Part shown: positions 42,121 to 50,414 of the stretch, piece by piece
How the letters are laid out: each line of letters starts with the position of its first letter
Numbering within the stretch: the stretch's first letter is position 1
Source of the DNA: Streptomyces sp. TRM68416
GTDB taxonomy: Bacteria; Actinomycetota; Actinomycetes; Streptomycetales; Streptomycetaceae
DNA length: 64,000 bases
Assembly (NCBI RefSeq): GCF_014596915.1
Contig: NZ_JACVWU010000002.1
Location: 124,001 to 188,000, forward strand
Reading direction: 5' to 3'
Translations under genes and position numbers: made by a program
The notes under the pieces: generated by a model
The model's input: only the letters and a program-made list of their open reading frames with translations
What the model was told of the DNA's origin: nothing
The model's database searches: none

Positions 42121-44097
42121 TCAGACCTGTGTCCGCTCCTCGACGACCTTCGCGATCTTCGCGATGGCCTCGTCGAACGGGATGCCGTTCTCCTGCGAGC
42201 CGTCGCGGTAGCGGAAGGAGACGGCGTTGTTGGCCATGTCCTCGTCGCCCGCGATGACCATGAAGGGCACCTTCTGCTTCTGGGCGTTCCTGATCTTCTT
42301 CTGCATGCGGTCCGAGGAGGAGTCCACCTCGACCCGCAGGCCCTTGCGCTTGGCGGCCGAGGCGAACTTCGCCAGGTAGTCCACGTGCGCGTCGCCGATC
42401 GGGATGCCGATCGCCTGCACCGGCGCGAGCCACGCCGGGAACGCGCCCGCGTAGTGCTCCAGGAGCACCGCGAAGAACCGCTCGATGGAGCCGAACAGTG
42501 CGCGGTGGATCATGACCGGGCGCTGCTTGGCGCCGTCCGCGCCGGTGTACTCCAGGTCGAACCGCTCGGGCAGGTTGAAGTCGAGCTGGATGGTCGACAT
42601 CTGCCAGGTGCGGCCGATGGCGTCCTTGGTCTGGACGGAGATCTTCGGGCCGTAGAAGGCGGCGCCGCCCGGGTCCGGGACCAGCGGCAGGCCCTGCTTC
42701 TCGGCGACCTGGCGCAGCGTCTCGGTCGCCTCCTCCCAGACCTCGTCGGAGCCGACGAACTTCTCCGGGTCCTTGGTGGACAGCTCCAGGTAGAAGTCGG
42801 TCAGACCGTAGTCGCGCAGCAGGCCGAGGACGAAGGTGAGCGTCTTGTCGAGCTCCTCCGACATCTGCTCACGGGTGCAGTAGATGTGCGCGTCGTCCTG
42901 CGTGAAGCCGCGCGCGCGTGTGAGGCCGTGCACCACGCCGGACTTCTCGTACCGGTACACGGTCCCGAACTCGAAGAGGCGCAGCGGCAGTTCACGGTAG
43001 GACCGCCCGCGCGCGTCGAAGATCAGGTTGTGCATCGGGCAGTTCATGGGCTTGAGGTAGTAGTCCACGCCCTCGTCGAGCTGCATGGGCGGGTACATGC
43101 CGTCGGCGTACCAGTCCAGGTGGCCCGAGGTCTCGAAGAGCTTCCCCTTCGTCGCGTGCGGGGTGTAGACGAACTCGTAGCCCTCTTCCTCGTGGCGGCG
43201 CCGCGAGTAGTCCTCCATCACACGGCGGACGACGCCGCCCTTGGGGTGGAAGACGGCGAGGCCGGAGCCGATCTGCTCCGGGATGGAGAAGAGGTCCAGC
43301 TCGGAGCCGAGCTTGCGGTGGTCGCGCTTCTCGGCCTCGGCGAGGAAGTCGAGGTAGCCCTTCAGCTCGTCCTTGGACGGCCAGGCGGTGCCGTAGATGC
43401 GCTGGAGCATGGGGTTCTTCTCGCTGCCGCGCCAGTAGGCGGCCGCGTTGCGCATCAGCTTGAACGCCGGGATGAGGCGGGTGGAGGGCAGGTGGGGACC
43501 GCGGCAGAGGTCCTTCCAGCACAGCTCGCCGGTCTTGGCGTCCAGGTTGTCGTAGATCGTCAGCTCACCGGCGCCGACTTCGACGTCCGCGCCGTCGTCG
43601 GAGGAGGCGGAGCCCTTGAGGCCGATCAGCTCCAGCTTGTAGGGCTCGTCGGCGAGCTCCTCACGGGCGGCCTCGTCGGTGACCACGCGGCGGGCGAACT
43701 TCTGCCCCCGCTTCTGGATCTCCTGCATCTTCTTCTCGATGGCCTTGAGATCCTCGGGCGTGAACGGCTTCTCGACGTCGAAGTCGTAGTAGAAGCCGTC
43801 CTTGACCGGCGGGCCGATGCCCAGCTTGGCCTCGGGGAAGAGTTCCTGCACGGCCTGGGCCATGACGTGCGCGGTGGAGTGGCGCAGGATGTTCAGACCG
43901 TCCTCGGAGGAGATCTCCACACCCTCGACGGTCTCGCCGTCGGCGAGGACGTAGGCGAGGTCCTTCAGCTCACCACCCACGCGCGCGGCGATGATCGAGC
44001 GCTCGCCGGCGAAGAGGTCGGCCGCCGTAGTGCCCGTCGTCACCACGCGCTCTTCCCGCTCGGAATCGCGTTGGATGATCACACGGACGTCTGACAC
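42121..44097 (-). CDS. thrS: Threonyl-tRNA synthetase
   Basis: At 658 residues it is full length: N-terminal TGS domain, editing domain with the [10 protein letters not shown] histidines, class II catalytic core (motif 2 region [20 protein letters not shown]-like), zinc-binding Cys in KPMNCPMHN, and the anticodon-binding domain. The GTG at 44097 ([11 protein letters not shown]) is supported by AGGAGAG 4-6 nt upstream, ruling out the longer open frame. Confidence 0.97.
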   Translation of the reverse strand: MSDVRVIIQRDSEREERVVTTGTTAADLFAGERSIIAARVGGELKDLAYVLADGETVEGVEISSEDGLNILRHSTAHVMAQAVQELFPEAKLGIGPPVKDGFYYDFDVEKPFTPEDLKAIEKKMQEIQKRGQKFARRVVTDEAAREELADEPYKLELIGLKGSASSDDGADVEVGAGELTIYDNLDAKTGELCWKDLCRGPHLPSTRLIPAFKLMRNAAAYWRGSEKNPMLQRIYGTAWPSKDELKGYLDFLAEAEKRDHRKLGSELDLFSIPEQIGSGLAVFHPKGGVVRRVMEDYSRRRHEEEGYEFVYTPHATKGKLFETSGHLDWYADGMYPPMQLDEGVDYYLKPMNCPMHNLIFDARGRSYRELPLRLFEFGTVYRYEKSGVVHGLTRARGFTQDDAHIYCTREQMSEELDKTLTFVLGLLRDYGLTDFYLELSTKDPEKFVGSDEVWEEATETLRQVAEKQGLPLVPDPGGAAFYGPKISVQTKDAIGRTWQMSTIQLDFNLPERFDLEYTGADGAKQRPVMIHRALFGSIERFFAVLLEHYAGAFPAWLAPVQAIGIPIGDAHVDYLAKFASAAKRKGLRVEVDSSSDRMQKKIRNAQKQKVPFMVIAGDEDMANNAVSFRYRDGSQENGIPFDEAIAKIAKVVEERTQV

Positions 44098-44351
44098 CGG
44101 TCTCTCCTGACTGCAGGTGGGGTGCGGCGCCATACCGGGAGCGCGCGCAAGAGGGAATCGTACCGACCCACCCCCTCCGACCGCGAAACGGATAATGTCC
44201 ACACCCGCCGCCACCGACCGCCCAGCCCCCGCCGCAGGTCCCCGCTCAGCCCCGACTCAGGCCGCCACTCAGCACCGCCGCAGGCCCCCGCCGCCCACTC
44301 CCTGCGGCAAGCCCCCACCCAGCCCCAGCCCCACCCCCGCCCGCCCACCGC

Positions 44352-45563
44352 TCACTCCCCGCCGCAGGCCTCCTCGAAGAAGTCGAGGTTCTCCTGCAGC
44401 GACTTCATCAGCCGGTCCCGTTCCGCCTCGTCGACCTGGACGGGTACGACGCAGGAGGCGCCGGTGAGCCTGCGGAACCCGCCGCGGCTCTCCAGCCGTC
44501 CGTGCACGCGCACGGGCAGGCCCACCAGGTGGGCGTGGCCGGCGATGCGATAGGCCTCTTCGTCCAGGGTCAGCCGGACGTGCGGGATCTCGGCCCCGGC
44601 CAGCACCCGCAGCCGTACGGCGCCCTCCCCGCGCGGCCCCGATCTGCGCATCCGGACCACCGTGCCGGTGATGCGGACGGCCACGGACGGCTCCTCGCGC
44701 AGATAGCGGGCCCCGGCCTCGCGCAGTGCCGGCAGGTCGCCGGGCGAGAACTCGACGGCCTCGGCGTGCGCCGCGCAGCCGTCCGGGACCCCCGCGCCGG
44801 GCGCCCACTCGACGGCGACCCGCGCGCCCTCGGTGCCCCGGACGAGGGCGATCAACGCCTCGGTGAGCTCACGGCTCACCCCTGCCGTCACGGCACCGTC
44901 GAAGGCGTCCATGCCGCCGGTGGCCCGCTGGTAGTCGATGGCCTCGCGGGCGGCGTACAGGGCCTGGTGCAGGCGTACGGCAAGAGGGCGGGCGGTGGCG
45001 ACGGGGGCGAAGGCGGTCAGGTGGCCGCCGACCGGGGAGCCGACGAGGACGTCCTCCAGCAGCGCGGCAGCGGGGCGGCGGTGCCGGGCGCCGTAGTAGC
45101 CGGCCCGCGCGCGTGTGGCGAGGGCGGCGGCCAGGAGCATCTGGCGGGCGGCGGCGCGCAGTTGCTCCTCGACGGTCCAGGGCACGGTGCCGGCCGGGCC
45201 GGCGGGGGCGTCGCGCCACCAGCGGATCTCGTCGCTGGGGACGACGAGGGAGACGAGCACCTCGCGCGCGGAGGGCGTGCCGCTGCGGGACAGGGCGACG
45301 AGCGCCTCGCCGAGCAGGTCCTCGCTGTCGGGGAAGGCGCGGCTCTCGGGCACCAGCAGGCTCGTCCCGCCGCCGCCCGGGCCGGGCGGGGTCCAGCGGC
45401 CGTAGCGTCCGGCGGCGCCCCCGCGGCGCTGCCAGCCGTGCCGGCGCAGCAGGGCGCCGAGGACGGCGGGGTCCACCTGGCCTGGCTCGGGGGGCCGGTG
45501 CCAGGTGTCGGCGGGGTGCGGCCGGACCGGCCGCAGGGGTTCCTCGGTGGGGCGGTGCGTCAT
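44352..45563 (-). CDS. Uncharacterised protein with OB-like C-terminal domain, coupled to a DUF4365 gene
   Basis: A 403-residue soluble protein. Residues about 30-72 form a small module (LLRRHGWQRRGGAAGRYGRW) that faintly recalls the HicA-type dsRBD fold. A helical middle region follows (about 130-245). Residues 293-375 look like a five-stranded OB fold (VAVRITGTVVRMRRSG; VGLPVRVHGRLESRGG). The start overlaps the DUF4365 stop by 4 bp (ATGA), so the two are co-translated. I do not recognise the full-length family; domain guesses are inference. No signal peptide or membrane span. Confidence 0.85.
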   Translation of the reverse strand: MTHRPTEEPLRPVRPHPADTWHRPPEPGQVDPAVLGALLRRHGWQRRGGAAGRYGRWTPPGPGGGGTSLLVPESRAFPDSEDLLGEALVALSRSGTPSAREVLVSLVVPSDEIRWWRDAPAGPAGTVPWTVEEQLRAAARQMLLAAALATRARAGYYGARHRRPAAALLEDVLVGSPVGGHLTAFAPVATARPLAVRLHQALYAAREAIDYQRATGGMDAFDGAVTAGVSRELTEALIALVRGTEGARVAVEWAPGAGVPDGCAAHAEAVEFSPGDLPALREAGARYLREEPSVAVRITGTVVRMRRSGPRGEGAVRLRVLAGAEIPHVRLTLDEEAYRIAGHAHLVGLPVRVHGRLESRGGFRRLTGASCVVPVQVDEAERDRLMKSLQENLDFFEEACGGE

Positions 45564-46126
45564 GGTCTGCCTCCCGTCCCGACCCGCGTCATGATCTCGC
45601 ACAGCGCCCGGTCGTCGAAGACGCGTGCGGTCGGTATGCGCACGGTGGTCCGGGTCCGGCCGGTGACCGGGTGGCCGGCGAGGTTGACCCAGTAGCAGCA
45701 GTGTCTGAGGTCGAGCCGGTCGTGGCTGGCGCGCAGCCAGTCGTCCTGGGACCGGGGCACGAGCATCACGACGAGGATCTTGTGCACGGAGACCGGGGTG
45801 CGGGCGAGCTTGCGCAGGTGGTCGTTGTCCAGCGTGAAGGAGAAGGAGCGGCCCGGCGGGTTGGGCGGGACCTGGTAGGTGGCCTTGAGCTGGACCTTGA
45901 TGGTGACCTCGTCGTCGACGGTGTGCCCGGGTGAGCCGTGGCTGACGTGCCAGTCGATGCCGTTGTCGGGGAACGGCTGGGACAGCGAGCAGCCGGCGGC
46001 TGCGGCCACCGCGTGCAAGTAGCCCACCTGCAGTGTCTCCATGCAGGCGGTGGTGGCGAGTGTGCCGCGATGGGGGCCCGTACGTTCGGGCAGCAGCCCG
46101 CCCCGCTCGGGCTGCGCTATCGCCAT
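45560..46126 (-). CDS. DUF4365-domain protein, PD-(D/E)xK nuclease-like
   Basis: A 188-residue soluble protein. The core matches DUF4365: METLQVGYLHAVAAAAG (Glu30), NGIDWHV (Asp58) and VTIKVQLKAT (Gln79, Lys81). This spacing of E, D and QxK is that of a PD-(D/E)xK nuclease fold in which the second acid is Gln, as in several restriction-like families. DUF4365 domains occur in defence-associated genes, but no nuclease activity can be proved from sequence. The start is the ATG at 46126 (MAIAQPERGG); another lies two codons upstream. It is translationally coupled to the following 403-residue gene and diverges from a DnaQ-like exonuclease gene. Confidence 0.85.
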   Translation of the reverse strand: MAIAQPERGGLLPERTGPHRGTLATTACMETLQVGYLHAVAAAAGCSLSQPFPDNGIDWHVSHGSPGHTVDDEVTIKVQLKATYQVPPNPPGRSFSFTLDNDHLRKLARTPVSVHKILVVMLVPRSQDDWLRASHDRLDLRHCCYWVNLAGHPVTGRTRTTVRIPTARVFDDRALCEIMTRVGTGGRP

Positions 46127-46305
46127 GACCAACAGCCTTCCCAGCCAAGTGAATTGCGTGATTCCGCGCGAACGGGCTCGCTGAACTGCAAAGACCCGTA
46201 CCTCTGTTGTCTCCTTCCGGCGTACGGCGCAAACAGCCCGGGTATCACCAAACGGGCAGAAGACGGTGCGTCAGCTGCCGTGGGTGAACGAGGGGTTGTG
46301 CAGAT

Positions 46306-47031
46306 ATGGGGTGCTGGTACGAAGGCCCGCTGGCGGCATTCGACACAGAGACGACAGGCGTGGACGTCGAGACCGACCGAATCGTTTCGGCGGCGGTCGT
46401 CGTCCAGGACGCCCCGGGCACCCGGCCGCGGGTGACCCGGTGGCTGGTGAACCCGGGTGTGCCGGTGCCGGAGGCGGCGACGGCGGTGCACGGGCTGACG
46501 GAGGACCATCTGCACCGCAACGGCCGCTGGCCGGCGCCGGTGATGCAGGAGATAGCCGAGGTACTGGCCGAACAGGCGCTCGCGGGCCGCCCGCTGGTGG
46601 TGATGAACGCGCCGTTCGACCTGACGATGCTGGACCGCGAGCTGCGCCGCCATCGCGCGTCGTCGCTCGACCACTGGTTCCAGACGAGTCCGCTGCTGGT
46701 GCTCGATCCGCGGGTGCTCGACAAGCACCTGGACCGCTACCGCAAGGGCCGCCGCACGCTCACCGACCTGTGCGGGCACTACGGCGTCACCCTGGACGGC
46801 GCGCACGAGGCGGGCGCCGACGCGCTGGCCGCCATGGAGGTCGTACGGGCGGTGGGGCGCCGGTTCGCGGCGCGGCTCGAGCGTCTCTCCCCCGCCGAAC
46901 TGCACACGTTGCAGGCGGTGTGGCACGCGGCGCAGGCACGTGGCCTTCAGGCGTGGTTCGCGCGCAGCGGCAGCGAGGAGGCGGTGGACCCGGCGTGGCC
47001 GCTGCGTCCGGATCTGCCGGCGGCGGCATGA
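46306..47031 (+). CDS. DnaQ-like DEDDh 3'-5' exonuclease
   Basis: A 241-residue protein with the DEDDh motifs in order: ExoI FDTETTG (Asp13, Glu15), ExoII NAPFDLTML near residue 105, and ExoIII HEAGADALA near 168. It is a free-standing exonuclease, not attached to a polymerase; relatives include the epsilon proofreading subunit and RNase T-like enzymes. The C-terminal 70 residues are helical and lack a known domain. The ATG at 46306 follows GAGGGG. It diverges from the DUF4365 unit over 179 bp and ends at a terminator shared with tRNA-Val. Confidence 0.93.
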   Translation: MGCWYEGPLAAFDTETTGVDVETDRIVSAAVVVQDAPGTRPRVTRWLVNPGVPVPEAATAVHGLTEDHLHRNGRWPAPVMQEIAEVLAEQALAGRPLVVMNAPFDLTMLDRELRRHRASSLDHWFQTSPLLVLDPRVLDKHLDRYRKGRRTLTDLCGHYGVTLDGAHEAGADALAAMEVVRAVGRRFAARLERLSPAELHTLQAVWHAAQARGLQAWFARSGSEEAVDPAWPLRPDLPAAA

Positions 47032-47033
47032 AG

Positions 47034-47065
47034 AAGGCCGGTCCGCGTTGCTGCGGACCGGCCTT
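47034..47065. terminator. Bidirectional terminator between exonuclease gene and tRNA-Val
   Basis: A perfect 13-bp stem (AAGGCCGGTCCGC with its complement), 6-nt loop and a short T run on the plus strand; immediately downstream of both the exonuclease stop and the 3' end of the minus-strand tRNA. Confidence 0.88.
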
Positions 47066-47071
47066 TCCCGG

Positions 47072-47143
47072 TGGGCGATACTGGGTTCGAACCAGTGACC
47101 TCTTCGGTGTGAACGAAGCGCTCTCCCACTGAGCTAATCGCCC
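47072..47143 (-). tRNA. tRNA-Val (anticodon CAC), copy 1
   Basis: A 72-nt cloverleaf on the minus strand: acceptor GGGCGAT/ATCGCCC, D arm GCTC/GAGC, anticodon stem CTTCG/CGAAG with loop TTCACAC (anticodon CAC), T arm ACTGG/CCAGT with TTCGAAC, discriminator A. The CCA end is not encoded. Reads GUG codons. Identical to the gene at 57427-57498. Confidence 0.97.
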
Positions 47144-47182
47144 GGGAACGCACTGAACAATACAGGTCTCCGCGGCTTTCCT

Positions 47183-47629
47183 TCAAACCGCTTCCAAGTG
47201 CGCGGCCAGGCCACGCCGTCCGGCCCGCATCATCAGCCGGTGGTTGGCGCGGAAGACGGGCCGTCCCGGCACGGCGAGTCGGCGCAGGAGCGGCTTGTGC
47301 ACGTCGACGACCTGGTCGTAGCGGACGCGGGTGCCGGTGCCGTCCGGGGTAAGAGTCCAGCGTGCCCAGCCCTCCAGGTCGCCGGTCATGGCGATCTCCA
47401 GGACCCCGGCGGCCGCGTCGCGCCGCACCTCACGAGCGGTGAAGGTCAGCTCGTAGGGCAGGAGGGCGCGAATCCGGACCAGGCCGCTGGTGTCGTCGAG
47501 GCGGTGCACCTCGCGGACCTGGGGCCACCAGCGGGGGTAGTCCTCGGCGTGTTCCAGGACGTCGTAGACGACGGCCGGGGGTGCGGGCAGGGTCCACACG
47601 GTGCGGAAGCGGTAATGGGACCAGTCCAT
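47183..47629 (-). CDS. SRPBCC (polyketide cyclase/dehydrase fold) protein
   Basis: A 148-residue START-like protein: FRTVWTLPAPPAVVYDVLEHAEDYPRWWP is the typical first strand and helix of the family, followed by GWARWTLTPDGTGTRVRYDQ and a long C-terminal helix that closes a hydrophobic cavity. Such proteins bind lipids or aromatic ligands; here no ligand can be named. The start MDWSHYRF at 47629 is the first ATG with normal family spacing. Divergent from the large membrane protein gene (84 bp). Confidence 0.9.
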   Translation of the reverse strand: MDWSHYRFRTVWTLPAPPAVVYDVLEHAEDYPRWWPQVREVHRLDDTSGLVRIRALLPYELTFTAREVRRDAAAGVLEIAMTGDLEGWARWTLTPDGTGTRVRYDQVVDVHKPLLRRLAVPGRPVFRANHRLMMRAGRRGLAAHLEAV

Positions 47630-47713
47630 GGACTGAGTGTGGCACCGGATCTGAGTACGTTCTGAGTATCCGCGCTCATGTCCGGCGGGGTGACGCGGAC
47701 CACACTTCGACCC

Positions 47714-50362
47714 ATGACGCACAACCCGTCCCCGGTCGAGGAGTTGCGGCTCCTCGACACCGAGCTGTGGCAACTGGACGCACGCCGCGCCCAGTTGCTG
47801 GCCCGTCGCGTCCGGCTGGTCGCCGCGCTCGACGCGGCCCGCCCGGCGCAGCCCTTCGCGGCGCCCTCCGCGCTCCCGCGCCCCGAGGCCTCGGGGCCCC
47901 GGGTGCAGAACGTGCTGCTGGCCCTCGGCGGAGTCCTGCTCGCCATCGCCGCGACGGCGTTCACGCTGGTCAGCTGGGGCCACCTGGGCATCGCCGGGCG
48001 GGCCATGGTGCTGGGTGCGGTCACGGCGGCGGCGCTGTGCGCGCCGGTGGTGCTGCTGCGGCGCGGGCTGCGGTCGACGGCCGAGGCGGTGGCCGGCCTC
48101 GGGCTGGCACTGACGGTCCTGGACGCCTACGCGCTGCACGAGGTGGCGCTCGCCGGGGTGGACGGCGTCGGGTACACGGCGGGTGCGGCGGCGGCACTGG
48201 CGGCCCTGTGGACGGCGTACGGTCTGCTGCCGCGCGCGCGTGAGCTGCGTCTGCCGTGGCCCGCCGCGCTGGCCGCGGCTCAACTCCCGCTGCTGCTCTG
48301 GGCGGTGGCGGCGGATGCCGGACCGTATCTGCTGGCCGCCGCGCTGCTCGTGACGGCCGGGTTCGACACAGGAGTGGCGCTCCGGGTGCCGGTCCGTTCC
48401 GTACGTCTCGCCGCGACCGTCGGCGCGTACGGCTCGGGCGCCTGGGGTGTGCTGGCGGCCGGAGGTCTGTCGTGGACGGCCGCCGGTCCGAGCGCCGCCG
48501 CCCGTGCGGCGGCGCTCCTCGTCCTCGCCGCGGCGATCGCGCTCACCGCCGCCCGGCTCACGGCGCACCCCGGCACCTCGGCGCTGACCGCGCCGGCCGG
48601 CGGGCTGCTGCTGGTGGCGGCGTTCGGCGGCGTACTGCGGGTGGCCCTGCCGGACGCGTGGACGGTGCCCGCGTATCTGGCGTGCGGTGTCGCGCTGTTG
48701 GCGGCGGCGCGGCTGCCGGAGCCGGTGGGCGCGGGGATGCTGCGGGCCTGTGCCGGGGTTCTGGCGCTCGCGGTCCTGTGGGCCGTACCGCTGGTCGTCC
48801 TCACCCTGCTGGGCCCGGTCGCGTGGGTCGGCCGGGCCTGGTCCGGGGCGCCGTCGGACCTGCGCGCCGCGGTGGCCGTGGACGCGCCCTGGCCCGCGCA
48901 GACGGAGACGGTTCCGCTCGTTCTGGCCGCGGTGGCCGCCGTACTGGCCCTGGCGGTGCGGGACGCGACGTGGCGTCCTCGGGCGCTGACCGGTGCCCTG
49001 ACCCTGACCTGGGCGGCGCTGCTCACCCTGCCGGCGGTGCTGGAACTGCCGTACGCCGTCGGCCTGTCGGCCCTGGGCATCACGACGGCGGCCGTCCTCG
49101 CGACGGCGGGGAGGCTACGGCCGTCCCGGCCCGTCGGCGAGAGCGCGAGCGCCGAGGCGGCCGAAGCCGCCGACGCTGCCGACGCGGGGAGCAGCGCCGC
49201 GGCTTGCGATGCCGAGCCGCCCGCTGCCACGCCGACCGGGCGGGACTCGACCAGGCCAGGCACCACCGGAGCACCCAAGCCCGCCGCAGCCCCGGCCTCC
49301 CCCGGCACTCAGCCGACCGCCCCGCCCACTGCCACCCCGACCAGGCCCGACTGGACCAGGCCAGGCGCCAGCGGGGGACCCAAGCCCGCCGCGGCGCCCG
49401 CCTTCCCCGACGCTCGGCCGGTCGCCCTCGTCCTCGCCCTCCTCTCCTCCCTCGTTCTCGCGGCCCTCTCGCTCGCCTCGCAGCCCGCGACCCTGTCCGT
49501 GCTGGGTGCGCTGACGGTTCTGTTCGCGGCGGCCTCCTGGCACCAGCACCTCGCCCCCGTCACCGCCCCGGCCGCGCTCGCGTACGCCACCGCGCTGGCC
49601 TGCGCGGTGGGCGCCGCGGCGCACTGGCCGCCGCAGCACACCGCGCTGCTGGTCCTCGCCGTCCCGGTGGCCGCCGCGCTGCTCGCCGCCAGGCTCGGCG
49701 GCGGTTCCCCCGCGACGCTCCCGATCGAGACGACGGGCGCCGCGGCGGGCCTGCTCGCCCTCGGGCTCGCGGTCACCGACCCGCCGCTGCTCGCCCTCGT
49801 CCTCGCCCTGTGCGGTGTGATCACCGCGGGCACGGCGCTACGAGCGGACCGTCGTCCCGTCGCCCACGCCTCCGCCGCCCTCTTCGCGCTGGCCACCTGG
49901 GTCCGGCTGGCGGCCTGGGGAGTGACCGCCCCGGAGGCGTACACGCTGCCGGTGACCGTGCCCGCCTTGGTCGTCGGCGTCCTGCTCCGGCGCCGCGATC
50001 CGCAGGCCTCGTCCTGGAGGGCGTACGGCCCCGGCCTCGCCGCGACCTTCGTGCCGAGCCTGGTCGCCGCCTGGGGCGACCCGGGCTGGACGCGCCCCCT
50101 GCTGCTGGGCCTCGCGGCGCTCGCGGTCACCCTGCTGGGCGCCCGCCACCACCTTCAGGCGCCGCTGCTGCTGGGCGGCGCGGTCCTCGCCGTGGACGCC
50201 CTGCACGAACTGGCCCCGTACCTGATCCAGATCGCCGGCGCACTCCCCCGCTGGGTGCCTCCGGCCCTGGCCGGCCTCCTCCTGCTGGCCCTCGGCGCGA
50301 CCTACGAGCAGCGCATCCGGGACGCCCACCGGGTGCGGGACATGCTGGGCCGGCTGCACTGA
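47714..50362 (+). CDS. Very hydrophobic polytopic membrane protein (SCO7613-like)
   Basis: An 882-residue protein starting MTHNPSPVEELRLLD. A short coiled coil (about 10-50: LRLLDTELWQLDARRAQLLARR) is followed by more than 20 hydrophobic segments of Ala/Leu/Val. A hydrophilic loop at about 480-570 contains two copies of a 35-residue Pro/Thr-rich segment (RPGTTGAPKPAAAPA and RPGASGGPKPAAAPA). The architecture is that of the SCO7613 C-terminal-domain family as I remember it. No transport or enzyme motif is seen. The start was chosen at 47714; the longer frame to 47678 adds atypical residues. Function unknown. Confidence 0.88.
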   Translation: MTHNPSPVEELRLLDTELWQLDARRAQLLARRVRLVAALDAARPAQPFAAPSALPRPEASGPRVQNVLLALGGVLLAIAATAFTLVSWGHLGIAGRAMVLGAVTAAALCAPVVLLRRGLRSTAEAVAGLGLALTVLDAYALHEVALAGVDGVGYTAGAAAALAALWTAYGLLPRARELRLPWPAALAAAQLPLLLWAVAADAGPYLLAAALLVTAGFDTGVALRVPVRSVRLAATVGAYGSGAWGVLAAGGLSWTAAGPSAAARAAALLVLAAAIALTAARLTAHPGTSALTAPAGGLLLVAAFGGVLRVALPDAWTVPAYLACGVALLAAARLPEPVGAGMLRACAGVLALAVLWAVPLVVLTLLGPVAWVGRAWSGAPSDLRAAVAVDAPWPAQTETVPLVLAAVAAVLALAVRDATWRPRALTGALTLTWAALLTLPAVLELPYAVGLSALGITTAAVLATAGRLRPSRPVGESASAEAAEAADAADAGSSAAACDAEPPAATPTGRDSTRPGTTGAPKPAAAPASPGTQPTAPPTATPTRPDWTRPGASGGPKPAAAPAFPDARPVALVLALLSSLVLAALSLASQPATLSVLGALTVLFAAASWHQHLAPVTAPAALAYATALACAVGAAAHWPPQHTALLVLAVPVAAALLAARLGGGSPATLPIETTGAAAGLLALGLAVTDPPLLALVLALCGVITAGTALRADRRPVAHASAALFALATWVRLAAWGVTAPEAYTLPVTVPALVVGVLLRRRDPQASSWRAYGPGLAATFVPSLVAAWGDPGWTRPLLLGLAALAVTLLGARHHLQAPLLLGGAVLAVDALHELAPYLIQIAGALPRWVPPALAGLLLLALGATYEQRIRDAHRVRDMLGRLH
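49226..49440. repeat. In-frame 105-bp tandem duplication in the polytopic protein gene
   Basis: GCCACGCCGACCGGGCGG at 49226 and GCCACCCCGACCAGGCCC at 49331 begin two tandem, imperfect copies that encode the duplicated Pro/Thr-rich 35-residue loop segment. Period 105 bp. Confidence 0.75.
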
Positions 50363-50378
50363 GGCGCGCGCCCCAAGG

Positions 50379-50405
50379 GGGGCGCGGGGTGACTCCCCGC
50401 GCCCC
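50379..50405. terminator. Bidirectional terminator between polytopic protein gene and lyase gene
   Basis: A perfect 11-bp stem (GGGGCGCGGGG with its complement) and 5-nt loop between two convergent genes whose stops lie at 50362 and 50415. Confidence 0.85.
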
Positions 50406-50414
50406 AGCGGAACG

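Noticed and set aside
44098-44351. T-box riboswitch upstream of thrS
   Set aside because: No T-box sequence or specifier stem is visible; actinobacterial T-boxes that I know belong to ileS.
46306-47031. DNA polymerase III epsilon subunit (dnaQ)
   Set aside because: The DEDDh motifs fit, but actinobacterial replicases proofread mainly through the DnaE1 PHP domain and the C-terminus lacks a recognisable alpha-binding tail; kept as a generic exonuclease.
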